Assembly (NCBI RefSeq): GCF_000372445.1
Contig: NZ_AQUY01000001.1
Location: 699,553 to 763,552 of the forward strand
Source: Corynebacterium ulceribovis DSM 45146
Lineage (GTDB): Bacteria > Actinomycetota > Actinomycetes > Mycobacteriales > Mycobacteriaceae
Length of the DNA: 64,000 nt
Direction: 5' to 3'
The notes beneath the pieces are model-generated. The model made no database searches. It had not been told where the DNA came from and worked only from the letters and a program-made list of their open reading frames with translations. The position numbers and the translations under genes are program-made. Of this stretch, positions 54,022-62,072 are shown piece by piece; the stretch's first letter is position 1; each line of letters begins with the position of its first letter.

Positions 54022-56364
54022 ATGATTTCAGCGACCATTGCTGCCGAACTGACCGCCGGAACCGTGAAGGTTTCGGAACCGCAAGTTGCCGCCGCCCTGA
54101 AGCTGCTGGCCGAAGGCAACACCGTGCCGTTTATCGCCCGCTACCGCAAAGAAGCGACCGGCGGGCTGGACGACACCCAGCTGCGCACCATCGAAGAACG
54201 CAACAGTTACCTGACCGAGCTGGCGGAGCGGAAAGAAACCATCACCGCGGCCATTGCTGAGCAGGGCAAACTCACCGACGAGCTCGCCGCGGCGATTGCT
54301 GCCTGCGATACTAAAGCGCGCCTGGAAGACCTCTACCTGCCGTATAAAAAGCGCCGCCGGACCAAAGCCGATAAAGCCCGCGAAGCTGGGCTGGAGCAGT
54401 TGCTTGATGACGTATTGGCTGACCGCACTATCGACCCCGTCGCGGCCGCGGAAAAATTTGTCACCGAAGGTTATGGGGATTCCAAAGCCGTCCTAGACGG
54501 GGCCAAAGCCATTGTCATCGACCGGATGGCAACTGACGCGGACCTTGTCGGGCAGGTGCGTGACACCGTGTGGCAGCAAGGTGAGGTAACGGCCAGTGTT
54601 GTTGCTGGTCAAGAGGACTCCGGGAAAACGTTCCGCGACTACTTTGACCACACTGAAGATCTACGGACCGCGCCGGGCCACCGCGTGCTGGCCATGCTGC
54701 GCGGGGAAACCGAAGGTGTGCTGACTCTTGGTATCGACGCGGGCGATGACTTGGTGTACCAGCAGATGGTTGCTGATGCGATGGACCTGCATCCGACCGG
54801 CGGTGCGTCCGATGATTGGGTCGCTGAATGTGTTCGCTCTGGTTGGCGCACCAAGCTGCGGGTGTCCACCGGCGTTGATATTCGGATGCAGCTGCGCGAA
54901 AAGGCTGAAGCCGATGCCGTCGGTGTTTTCGCCCGCAACCTGAAAGACCTGCTGTTGGCCGCGCCTGCTGGTCAGCGTGCAACCTTGGGGCTCGACCCGG
55001 GATACCGCAATGGTGTGAAATGCGCCGTGGTCGACCAGACCGGTCAGGTGTTGGACACCGTGATTGTGTACCCGCACTCCGGCAAATGGGACCAGTCCCG
55101 CGATACGCTGGCGAAACTGGCGGCAACCCACCGGGTGGAGCTGATTGCAGTGGGCAACGGTACGGCCTCGCGTGAAACCGACAAGCTGGCTGGGGAAGTG
55201 GCCGACATGATTGCCGCAGCTGGTGGGGCGCGCCCCAATGCGGTCGTGGTGTCGGAGTCCGGTGCATCGGTGTACTCGGCTTCGGAGCTGGCGGCGCAGG
55301 AGTTCCCAGAAATGGATGTGTCGCTGCGTGGCGCGGTGTCGATTGCCCGCCGACTGCAGGACCCGCTGGCGGAGCTGGTGAAGATTGACCCGAAGTCGAT
55401 TGGTGTGGGCCAGTACCAGCATGATGTGTCGCAGACGAAGCTGGCCCGTGCGCTGGATGCGGTGGTGGAAGACGCCGTAAACGCGGTCGGTGTGGAGGTA
55501 AACACAGCGTCGGCACCGCTGCTGCGTCGGGTCGCTGGCATCACTGAGACGATGGCGCAGAATATTGTCGCCTACCGCAATGAAAACGGTGCTTTCGCCT
55601 CGCGTATGGAACTGCTGAAGGTGCCGCGGCTGGGGCCAAAGGCGTTTGAGCAGTGCGCGGGCTTCTTGCGGATTCATGGCGCGAAGAACCCATTGGATGC
55701 TTCCGCTGTACACCCGGAAAGTTACGGCATTGCTGAAGCTATGGCGAAGCAGGCAGGGACTGATGTTGCGGGTCTGATTGGTAATTCCCGGCTGTTGGCG
55801 ACCTTGAAGCCATCTGACTTCGCCACCGCCGAGGCGGGCATCCCGACGATTGAGGACATTCTCGCGGAGCTGGATAAGCCGGGCCGCGACCCACGACCAG
55901 AGTTCAAAACCGCCACATTTAAAGCTGGCGTCGAAAAGCCCTCTGACTTGGTGCCGGGAATGATCCTGGAAGGCACCGTCACCAACGTGGCGGCCTTCGG
56001 CGCTTTCGTTGATATTGGAGTGCACCAGGACGGTTTGGTGCACATTTCGCAGCTGGCAGACCGGTACGTCGCCGACCCGCATGATGTGGTGAAATCCGGC
56101 CAGGTGGTGAAGGTGCGGGTACAAGATGTCGATATTGACCGCGGCCGCATTTCCCTGACCATGAAGCTTGCCGACGAACAGGGCGGCGGTTCCCGCGGTG
56201 GGCAACGTGGCAGGCAGCGCAGTGACGCTCGCGATGGTGGGCAGAGCCGTGGTGGCGGACAGCGTGGCGGCCGTGGTGGCCGTGGAAACCAGCGTGGCGG
56301 ACAGAGCAGCCCGGGTGGCGGCTCAATGGCTGATGCGCTCCGCAAAGCAGGGTTCGGACAGTAA
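54022..56364 (+). CDS. tex: Tex family RNA-binding transcription accessory protein
   Basis: 780 residues. N-terminal Tex helical domain (TVPFIARYRKEATGGLDDTQLR), RNase H-like domain (TLGLDPGYRNGVKCAVVDQTG), helix-hairpin-helix repeats (VAYRNENGAFASRMELLKVPRLGPKAFEQ, given here in pieces), and an S1 domain (MILEGTVTNVAAFGAFVDIGVHQDGLVHISQL region, about 640-715). The last about 60 residues are an Arg/Gly-rich tail with repeated RGG and GGQ, an RNA-binding type tail. Acts in transcription/RNA handling; the exact role is unclear. Confidence 0.95.
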   Translation: MISATIAAELTAGTVKVSEPQVAAALKLLAEGNTVPFIARYRKEATGGLDDTQLRTIEERNSYLTELAERKETITAAIAEQGKLTDELAAAIAACDTKARLEDLYLPYKKRRRTKADKAREAGLEQLLDDVLADRTIDPVAAAEKFVTEGYGDSKAVLDGAKAIVIDRMATDADLVGQVRDTVWQQGEVTASVVAGQEDSGKTFRDYFDHTEDLRTAPGHRVLAMLRGETEGVLTLGIDAGDDLVYQQMVADAMDLHPTGGASDDWVAECVRSGWRTKLRVSTGVDIRMQLREKAEADAVGVFARNLKDLLLAAPAGQRATLGLDPGYRNGVKCAVVDQTGQVLDTVIVYPHSGKWDQSRDTLAKLAATHRVELIAVGNGTASRETDKLAGEVADMIAAAGGARPNAVVVSESGASVYSASELAAQEFPEMDVSLRGAVSIARRLQDPLAELVKIDPKSIGVGQYQHDVSQTKLARALDAVVEDAVNAVGVEVNTASAPLLRRVAGITETMAQNIVAYRNENGAFASRMELLKVPRLGPKAFEQCAGFLRIHGAKNPLDASAVHPESYGIAEAMAKQAGTDVAGLIGNSRLLATLKPSDFATAEAGIPTIEDILAELDKPGRDPRPEFKTATFKAGVEKPSDLVPGMILEGTVTNVAAFGAFVDIGVHQDGLVHISQLADRYVADPHDVVKSGQVVKVRVQDVDIDRGRISLTMKLADEQGGGSRGGQRGRQRSDARDGGQSRGGGQRGGRGGRGNQRGGQSSPGGGSMADALRKAGFGQ

Positions 56365-56408
56365 CTGGTTTTGGGTAGGAACTTGTTTTGGGTTTTACCC
56401 TGGCTTTA

Positions 56409-56417
56409 TGCGATAAT
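56409..56417 (+). promoter_or_regulatory. rplS promoter (extended -10)
   Basis: TGCGATAAT, with TTGGGT about 18 bases upstream (56388-56393) as -35. Transcription would start near 56424, giving rplS a leader of about 118 bases, GC-rich at 56440-56475 and able to fold; I cannot assign it to a known leader motif. Confidence 0.5.
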
Positions 56418-56541
56418 CCATTAGTTGATTACCTGCGCGGGTCCTGCCGGGCGGGTAGCACATGCCATGACTCGGGCACGAACCGGCCAAGCACCTGCGG
56501 TGATGCTAGGTTCCTCTGTCCAGATTGAAAAGGAACATTCC

Positions 56542-56886
56542 ATGACTAACTTGATTGACAAGGTTGATGCTGCCTCCCTGCGCAGCGACATCCCAGCTTT
56601 CCGTCCAGGCGACACCGTCGACGTGAACGTGAAGGTTATCGAAGGTAAGAACGAGCGTATCCAGCTGTTCAAGGGCGTTGTGATTCGTCGCCAGGGCGAC
56701 GGCATCCGCGAAACCTTCACCGTCCGCAAGATTTCCTTCGGCATCGGTGTGGAGCGTACTTTTCCAGTGCACTCCCCAAACATCGACTCCATTGAGGTTG
56801 TCACCAAGGGTGCGGTTCGCCGCGCGAAGCTGTACTACCTGCGCAACCTGCGCGGTAAGGCTGCCCGCATTAAGGAACGCCGCTAA
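56542..56886 (+). CDS. rplS: 50S ribosomal protein L19
   Basis: 114 residues, normal length. [40 protein letters not shown] and [20 protein letters not shown] are L19 signatures. AAAGGAAC about 8 bases before the ATG. Monocistronic, with a promoter before and a terminator after. Confidence 0.97.
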   Translation: MTNLIDKVDAASLRSDIPAFRPGDTVDVNVKVIEGKNERIQLFKGVVIRRQGDGIRETFTVRKISFGIGVERTFPVHSPNIDSIEVVTKGAVRRAKLYYLRNLRGKAARIKERR

Positions 56887-56907
56887 TCGCTGGCTGTTTC
56901 TTGGCAT

Positions 56908-56948
56908 AAATCCCGTCCACCTGCTCGTTCAGGTGCGGCGGGATTTTT
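56908..56948 (+). terminator. Intrinsic terminator after rplS
   Basis: AAATCCCG (56908-56915) pairs with CGGGATTT (56939-56946), with an inner stem CACCTG (56918-56923) and CAGGTG (56930-56935); a run of five T follows within 56944-56948. Confidence 0.85.
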
Positions 56949-56959
56949 CTATTTCGGCA

Positions 56960-56965
56960 TAAGCT
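56960..56965 (+). promoter_or_regulatory. -10 box for the GH13 gene
   Basis: TAAGCT, 7 bases before the ATG at 56973 with no clear Shine-Dalgarno at the right distance; a leaderless promoter just after the rplS terminator. Confidence 0.4.
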
Positions 56966-56972
56966 AGAAAGC

Positions 56973-58247
56973 ATGAACTGGATCGACCATGCCATCTGGT
57001 GGCACATTTACCCTCTCGGCTTCTGCGGCGCGCCGATTCACGACGCCGACCGCACCCCAGCGCACCGCATTCAGCGGCTAGGCGGCTGGCTGGATTACGC
57101 CATCGAGCTAGGAGCATCCGGGATTCTGCTGGGGCCGGTTTTCGATTCGCTGACCCACGGCTACGACACGCTCGACTACTTCCGGATTGACCCACGGCTC
57201 GGCGACGAGGAGGATTTCGACTGGCTTATCGCTGAGTGCAAGCGCCGCGGACTGCGAGTCCTGCTTGATGGTGTGTTCAGCCACGTCAGCGACCGGCACC
57301 CACTGCTCCAACAGGCTCTTGTCGAGGGGCCGACGTCTGAGGCCGCGGAAATGTTCGACATTGACTGGAACGCGCCAGGTGGTCCGGCGCCGCGTGTCTT
57401 TGAGGGGCACGGTCAGCTTGCCCGCTTGAACCACCACAGCCCGAAAGTGGAAGACTTCGTCGTCGACGTGATGACGCATTGGCTTGAGCGCGGTATCGAC
57501 GGTTGGCGTCTGGACGCTGCCTATTCAATTGATGCTGGGTTCCTTTCCCGAGTGAACCAACGCGTCAAAAAGCGTCATCCGGAAGCATGGATTCTTGGTG
57601 AGGTCATCCACGGCGACTACCCGCAATTTGTCGCTGAATCCGGGGTGGATTCCGTGACGCAGTACCAACTGTGGAAGGCCATTTGGTCGAGTATTAAGGA
57701 CCAAAACTTCTTTGAATTGGATTGGGCGCTGCAGCGGCATGCGGAGTTCCTACAGGCTTTCACGCCAAACACCTTCATCGGCAACCACGATGTCACGCGG
57801 ATTGCCTCGCAAGTAGGCCAAGATGGTGCCATTGTCGCAGCGACAGTGCTGATGACCATTGGCGGCATTCCTTCTATCTACGCCGGCGACGAGCAGGGGT
57901 TCACCGGGGTGAAGGAAGAAAATATTCACGGCGACGATGCGATCCGGCCAACGTTTCCGGAATCACCAGAGGAATTGTTGCCGCTTGGGGAGCGAACTTT
58001 GCGGGCCTATCAGGCGCTGATTGCTATCCGTCGACAGCATCCGTGGTTGGTTGATGGTGTCACGAGCGCGGTCAAGCTAGAAAACCAGGACTACCACTAT
58101 CGGGTTGGTGAACCTGGTGGCGGTGACCACTTGGATGTGCAGTTGACGCTGCGCGACGGAGACGCTGCCGGTGAGCCGAAGGTGACCATTGCGGTGGCTG
58201 ATGCTGACGGCGGCCAGCTGTGGCGCTACGACTCTGATGATGCGTAG
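56973..58247 (+). CDS. Glycoside hydrolase family 13 (alpha-amylase-like)
   Basis: 424 residues, cytoplasmic (no signal peptide). GH13 motifs in order: LLDGVFSHVSDRH (region I), GWRLDAAY (region II, nucleophile Asp), ILGEVIHGDY (region III, acid Glu), FIGNHDVTRI (region IV). Acts on alpha-glucosidic bonds, possibly of glycogen, maltodextrin or trehalose; the substrate is not clear. Sits between rplS and lepB, adjacent in mycobacteria, so it is an insertion. Confidence 0.88.
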   Translation: MNWIDHAIWWHIYPLGFCGAPIHDADRTPAHRIQRLGGWLDYAIELGASGILLGPVFDSLTHGYDTLDYFRIDPRLGDEEDFDWLIAECKRRGLRVLLDGVFSHVSDRHPLLQQALVEGPTSEAAEMFDIDWNAPGGPAPRVFEGHGQLARLNHHSPKVEDFVVDVMTHWLERGIDGWRLDAAYSIDAGFLSRVNQRVKKRHPEAWILGEVIHGDYPQFVAESGVDSVTQYQLWKAIWSSIKDQNFFELDWALQRHAEFLQAFTPNTFIGNHDVTRIASQVGQDGAIVAATVLMTIGGIPSIYAGDEQGFTGVKEENIHGDDAIRPTFPESPEELLPLGERTLRAYQALIAIRRQHPWLVDGVTSAVKLENQDYHYRVGEPGGGDHLDVQLTLRDGDAAGEPKVTIAVADADGGQLWRYDSDDA

Positions 58248-58286
58248 CAGATACATAGTCGAGCGAAATAGGCTGTCTGGGGCCGC

Positions 58287-58295
58287 TGCTATAGT
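58287..58295 (+). promoter_or_regulatory. lepB promoter (extended -10)
   Basis: TGCTATAGT, ending 8 bases before the GTG start of lepB, with no Shine-Dalgarno between. Transcription would begin at or within two bases of the start codon. Confidence 0.5.
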
Positions 58296-58303
58296 GTGAA
58301 AAC

Positions 58304-59050
58304 GTGTCAGAAGCAGAAAACCCACGAGCCGACGAACCAGAGGTTGGCACCGAAAGCACCGAAGCAAAGCGCAGCCGACCTTGGTGGGTGGAACTGCCGA
58401 TCATTATTGTGGCGGCGCTGCTGCTGTCCTTTATGATTCAGACCTTTATCGGCCGGATTTACCTGATTCCGTCGGAGTCGATGGAACCGACGCTGCACGG
58501 CTGCCAAGGCTGTGAGGGCGACCGGATCTGGGTCGACAAAATGGTTTACGACTTCAACGAGCCGCAGGTCGGTGACGTGCTGGTGTTTAACGGCACGGAC
58601 TCTTGGAACCAGGGGTATGTGTCGAATCGCTCGGAAAATCCAGTGCTGCGCGGCGTGCAAACCCTCGGCTCCTACGTTGGTCTGGGTGCGCCAGACGAAA
58701 ACGCTTTGGTTAAGCGCGTGATGGCCACCGAAGGTCAAACCATTCGGTGCCTGCCTGGTGACCCCGGTGTGATGGTCGACGGCGTGCTGGCCGACACCTC
58801 GATGACGCTGCAGCCGCCGCAAAACCCTGTCGATGAACTGACTGGCTCGGACCAGTGCGGCGGGCCATACTTTGGGCCAATTACCGTGCCAGAAGACCAA
58901 CTGTTCATGATGGGCGATAACCGCACGAACTCGGCGGACTCGCGCTACCACATCGGTGACGAATTCCAGGGCACCATTCCCGTGGACCAGGTCGTCGGTA
59001 AAGTGCGGGCCATTTTGTTGCCTGTCGGACGCACCGGTGGGGTCAAGTGA
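58304..59050 (+). CDS. lepB: Type I signal peptidase
   Basis: 248 residues. One N-terminal membrane anchor (about 28-48); catalytic Ser in IPSESMEPTL, catalytic Lys in LVKRVMATEGQTI, and the conserved GDNRTNSADSR. Cleaves Sec and Tat signal peptides outside the membrane; the cutinases, pilin and others here are likely substrates. GTG start. rnhB overlaps its stop (GTGA). Confidence 0.96.
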   Translation: MSEAENPRADEPEVGTESTEAKRSRPWWVELPIIIVAALLLSFMIQTFIGRIYLIPSESMEPTLHGCQGCEGDRIWVDKMVYDFNEPQVGDVLVFNGTDSWNQGYVSNRSENPVLRGVQTLGSYVGLGAPDENALVKRVMATEGQTIRCLPGDPGVMVDGVLADTSMTLQPPQNPVDELTGSDQCGGPYFGPITVPEDQLFMMGDNRTNSADSRYHIGDEFQGTIPVDQVVGKVRAILLPVGRTGGVK

Positions 59051-59685
59051 CCGACTCGGAACAGCTGCGCTCCGCTGGGGTGCAGCTCATTGCTGGGGTT
59101 GATGAAGCTGGTCGCGGCGCGTGTGCTGGTCCGATGGTCATTGCCGCCTGTATTTTGCCGCCGCAGCTGCATGATGGGTGGCTGGGGCTGACCGACTCCA
59201 AGAAGTTGACCCCCAAACGCCGCGATACCTTTTACGACCTGATTGTCGCCGAAGCAGTGGCATGGAGTGCAATTGTCATTCCGCCCGAGGACATTGACAC
59301 CCTTGGGTTGCAGCAGATGAATATCGGTGGGATGCGGCGCGCCGTGGAGGCGCTGCAGCCAGCGCCGGAGCATGTGCTCACCGACGCGTGGCAGGTGCCG
59401 GGGCTGACGATGCCGATGACGAATATTATTGGCGGCGATGCGCAGGAGCTTTGTATTGCGGCTGCGAGTGTCATCGCCAAAGTGACGCGAGACCGAATTA
59501 TGGTGGAATACGATTCTGCCTACCCCGGTTATGGGTTCGCAGGTCACAAGGGGTACGGCACTGCCGCGCATGCGCAGGCAATGCGCACTCAAGGGGCCTG
59601 TGCCATTCACCGGATGAGTTACGCGAATGTGCAAAAAGCACAGGCAGTTTTTGAAAAGCACGAGTTACGGAAGGAATTGGCATGA
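59047..59685 (+). CDS. rnhB: Ribonuclease HII
   Basis: 212 residues. GVDEAGRGACAGPMVIAA with the first two catalytic acids, LTDSKKLTPKRR, LTDAW with the third and KVTRDRIM with the fourth region. Removes RNA from RNA-DNA hybrids and single ribonucleotides. GTG start overlapping lepB; the DUF2469 gene overlaps its TGA (ATGA). Confidence 0.96.
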   Translation: MTDSEQLRSAGVQLIAGVDEAGRGACAGPMVIAACILPPQLHDGWLGLTDSKKLTPKRRDTFYDLIVAEAVAWSAIVIPPEDIDTLGLQQMNIGGMRRAVEALQPAPEHVLTDAWQVPGLTMPMTNIIGGDAQELCIAAASVIAKVTRDRIMVEYDSAYPGYGFAGHKGYGTAAHAQAMRTQGACAIHRMSYANVQKAQAVFEKHELRKELA

Positions 59686-59987
59686 GCACCGAAGACCTCG
59701 ACAATTACGAGGCAGAGGTTGAACTGTCGCTGTACCGCGAATACCGCGATATCGTCAGCCAGTTTTCCTACGTCGTAGAGACCGAACGCCGTTTCTACCT
59801 CGCCAACGCCGTAGAACTCATCCCGCATGAAGCCGGTGGCGAAGTCTATTTCGAAATCCGCATGTCTGATGCTTGGGTGTGGGACATGTATCGCCCAGCA
59901 CGTTTTGTGCGCTATGTCCGCGTGATTACCTTCAAGGACGTCAATATCGAAGAGCTGGATAAGCCAGAACTACGCATGCCGGAGTAA
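59682..59987 (+). CDS. DUF2469 family protein
   Basis: 101 residues, the actinobacterial family of Rv2901c: YEAEVELSLYREYRDIVSQF, then YVVETERRFYLAN and VRVITFKDVNIEEL. Function unknown; nearly always linked to rnhB and yraN. Translation coupled to rnhB. Confidence 0.93.
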   Translation: MSTEDLDNYEAEVELSLYREYRDIVSQFSYVVETERRFYLANAVELIPHEAGGEVYFEIRMSDAWVWDMYRPARFVRYVRVITFKDVNIEELDKPELRMPE

Positions 59988-60003
59988 GCGCCACAGGAGC
60001 GAC

Positions 60004-60030
60004 TTATTCACACCAACCGGGTTGTCCACA
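60004..60030 (+). promoter_or_regulatory. Two DnaA-box-like sites
   Basis: TTATTCACA (60004-60012) and TTGTCCACA (60022-60030) in the same orientation, 18 bases apart. The second fits the actinobacterial DnaA consensus TTGTCCACA exactly; the first differs from TTATCCACA at one base. A third, TTATCCACG (60140-60148), lies at the start of yraN. Confidence 0.5.
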
Positions 60031-60132
60031 GTGGCGGCCCGGTTTCGGCGTTCGTGGCGGTTTGTAAGCCGACGGTCGTGGTGTGGTTAGGGAGCAACGC
60101 GCATCCCTTGCTCACACCTGAAAGGCCAGCCC

Positions 60133-60486
60133 ATGTCAGTTATCCACGAAACCGGCCGCATCGGCGAAGAAACTGCCGCGCAATACCTCCGCGGCCGCGG
60201 CTACGAAATCCTCGGTCGGAATGTTCACGTTGGCCCCGACGAGTTGGACATTATCGCCGAGCGTGATGGCCTGCTTGCTTTCGTTGAAGTCAAAACCCGC
60301 ACCAATGACACCTTCGGCGATGCCATCAGCGCAATTGACGAACGCAAATTACGCCGTATGCGCCGCGCCGCCGTCCGCTGGTTCGCCAATCAGGAACAAT
60401 ACTGGCCGGAAGTAACCTTTGACGCCATTGTGGTGACCAATGCGGGTGGCCACTGGTGCTGCAAGCACTATGAGCAGGTGGCCTAA
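60133..60486 (+). CDS. yraN: YraN/UPF0102 nuclease-fold protein
   Basis: 117 residues. PD-(D/E)XK-like core: GEETAAQYLRGRGYEILGRN, GPDELDIIAERDGLLAFVEVKTR with the metal-binding Asp and the EVK. Cellular role not established. First gene of a coupled series: comM starts at its stop (TAATG). ATG 60133; a DnaA-box-like TTATCCACG overlaps its codons 3-6. Confidence 0.92.
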   Translation: MSVIHETGRIGEETAAQYLRGRGYEILGRNVHVGPDELDIIAERDGLLAFVEVKTRTNDTFGDAISAIDERKLRRMRRAAVRWFANQEQYWPEVTFDAIVVTNAGGHWCCKHYEQVA

Positions 60487-62072
60487 TGGCAGTAGGAGTT
60501 GCACATTCGGTGGCACTGCAAGGTATCGCCGGAACCGTAGTCACCGTGGAAGCCGACGCTGGCCATGGCCTGCCCGGCATTTCGATTGTCGGCTTAGGTG
60601 ATACCGCAGTTGCCGAGGCGAAAGACCGCATTCGGATTGCTTGCTTGAACGCGGGGCTGGGCTGGCCGAAAACGAAGGTGGTGCTGTCTCTGTCGCCGGC
60701 GTCACTTCCAAAACACGGCAGTGGCTTTGACCTAGCGATGATTGCGGCAGTGCTCGATGCCCGCACCGACGTATCGGACCAGATGCACGCCCGCATCGCT
60801 GGCACCATGTTCCTCGGCGAAGTTGGCCTGGACGGCACCGTCCGCGCCATCCCCGGTGTGCTGCCCGCCGTTCGCGCCGCCAGGGAAGAGGGCTGGCGCC
60901 GTTTCATTGTTCCGGCCGCAAACCTGCAGGAAGCATTGCTTGTTGACGGAATCGAAGTCGCAGGTGTCGCACACCTCGAGCAGCTCGGTCACTGGCTCAC
61001 CACAGGTGCAGGCCTTAATAGCGCTGATGCCACAGCGGTTCACTATGTGACGCCGTCTCCACCGGCGAAAGCCGATCTGGCGGATGTCATCGGTCAACCA
61101 CTGGCACGCCAAGCTGTAGAAATCGCCGCGGTGGGCGGCCATCATCTACTGATGATTGGACCACCCGGCTCCGGCAAGTCCATGCTCGCGTCCTGTCTGC
61201 CCGGAATTCTTCCGCCACTGTCGCCGGAAGCACGCTTGGAACTATCCGCAGTGCATTCGGTAGCTGGACTGCTGAACCCACAGCAACCCGTTGTGTTCCA
61301 TCCGCCGTTCATTGCGCCGCACCATTCCGTCACCCGCAGTGCCCTTATCGGCGGTGGCTCGGGAGTGCCGCAGCCCGGCGCGGTCAGCTTGGCTCATTGT
61401 GGTGTGTTGTTCTTGGATGAAGCTGCAGAGATTGCGGCTGGGGTTTTGGATAGTCTGCGAACCCCTTTGGAACTGGGTGAGGTGAGTTTGACGCGGTCGC
61501 GCTATCAAGTGACGTATCCGGCGCAAGCGCAGCTGGTGATGGCTGCGAATCCGTGCGCCTGTGGGGCAGCAGAGCCATCGTCATGCACATGCGCGTCGAC
61601 GGTGCGGCGACGGTATAACAATCGTTTCTCCGGCCCGCTGCTCGACCGCATAGATTTGGTGGTACCAACAGCCAAGCCAGTCGCAGCCATTACTGATGAC
61701 ACTGCGGAATCTTCGGCAATTGTTGCCGAGCGCGTGGCTGAAGCCCGCCAGCGTGCCGATGCGCGGTGGCGCAGCGCGCCAGAACTGGCGGCAGATGTCA
61801 GCAGCCGCACTGTGATGGGAATCAGGGATCTGCGCACTGCACAGATATCTGGCAAATTGCTGCGTCGGCATTTCCCAGGCGATGAGGCTGCTATGGCCTT
61901 TTTGCAAGCTCAATTGGCGCTCGGCCAGATCAGTCAGCGTGGGGTGGACCGTACCTTGCGGGTGGCGTGGAGCCTTGCGGACCTTGCTGCCCGTCAGCAA
62001 CCGACCATCGATGACGTCGCTGGCGCGATCGCGCTGCATGAGTACATCTCTGAGCTGAACAATGTCGCATAA
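60486..62072 (+). CDS. comM: ComM/YifB-type Mg-chelatase-like AAA+ ATPase
   Basis: 528 residues. N-terminal ChlI-like domain (VTVEADAGHGLPGISIVGL), Walker A MIGPPGSGKSML (about 220), VLFLDEAAEI (Walker B), and a four-Cys motif CACGAAEPSSCTC; C-terminal lid. ComM homologues drive branch migration in natural transformation in Gram-negatives; its pairing with dprA supports a DNA-uptake or recombination role here. dprA overlaps by 11 bases. Confidence 0.94.
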   Translation: MAVGVAHSVALQGIAGTVVTVEADAGHGLPGISIVGLGDTAVAEAKDRIRIACLNAGLGWPKTKVVLSLSPASLPKHGSGFDLAMIAAVLDARTDVSDQMHARIAGTMFLGEVGLDGTVRAIPGVLPAVRAAREEGWRRFIVPAANLQEALLVDGIEVAGVAHLEQLGHWLTTGAGLNSADATAVHYVTPSPPAKADLADVIGQPLARQAVEIAAVGGHHLLMIGPPGSGKSMLASCLPGILPPLSPEARLELSAVHSVAGLLNPQQPVVFHPPFIAPHHSVTRSALIGGGSGVPQPGAVSLAHCGVLFLDEAAEIAAGVLDSLRTPLELGEVSLTRSRYQVTYPAQAQLVMAANPCACGAAEPSSCTCASTVRRRYNNRFSGPLLDRIDLVVPTAKPVAAITDDTAESSAIVAERVAEARQRADARWRSAPELAADVSSRTVMGIRDLRTAQISGKLLRRHFPGDEAAMAFLQAQLALGQISQRGVDRTLRVAWSLADLAARQQPTIDDVAGAIALHEYISELNNVA

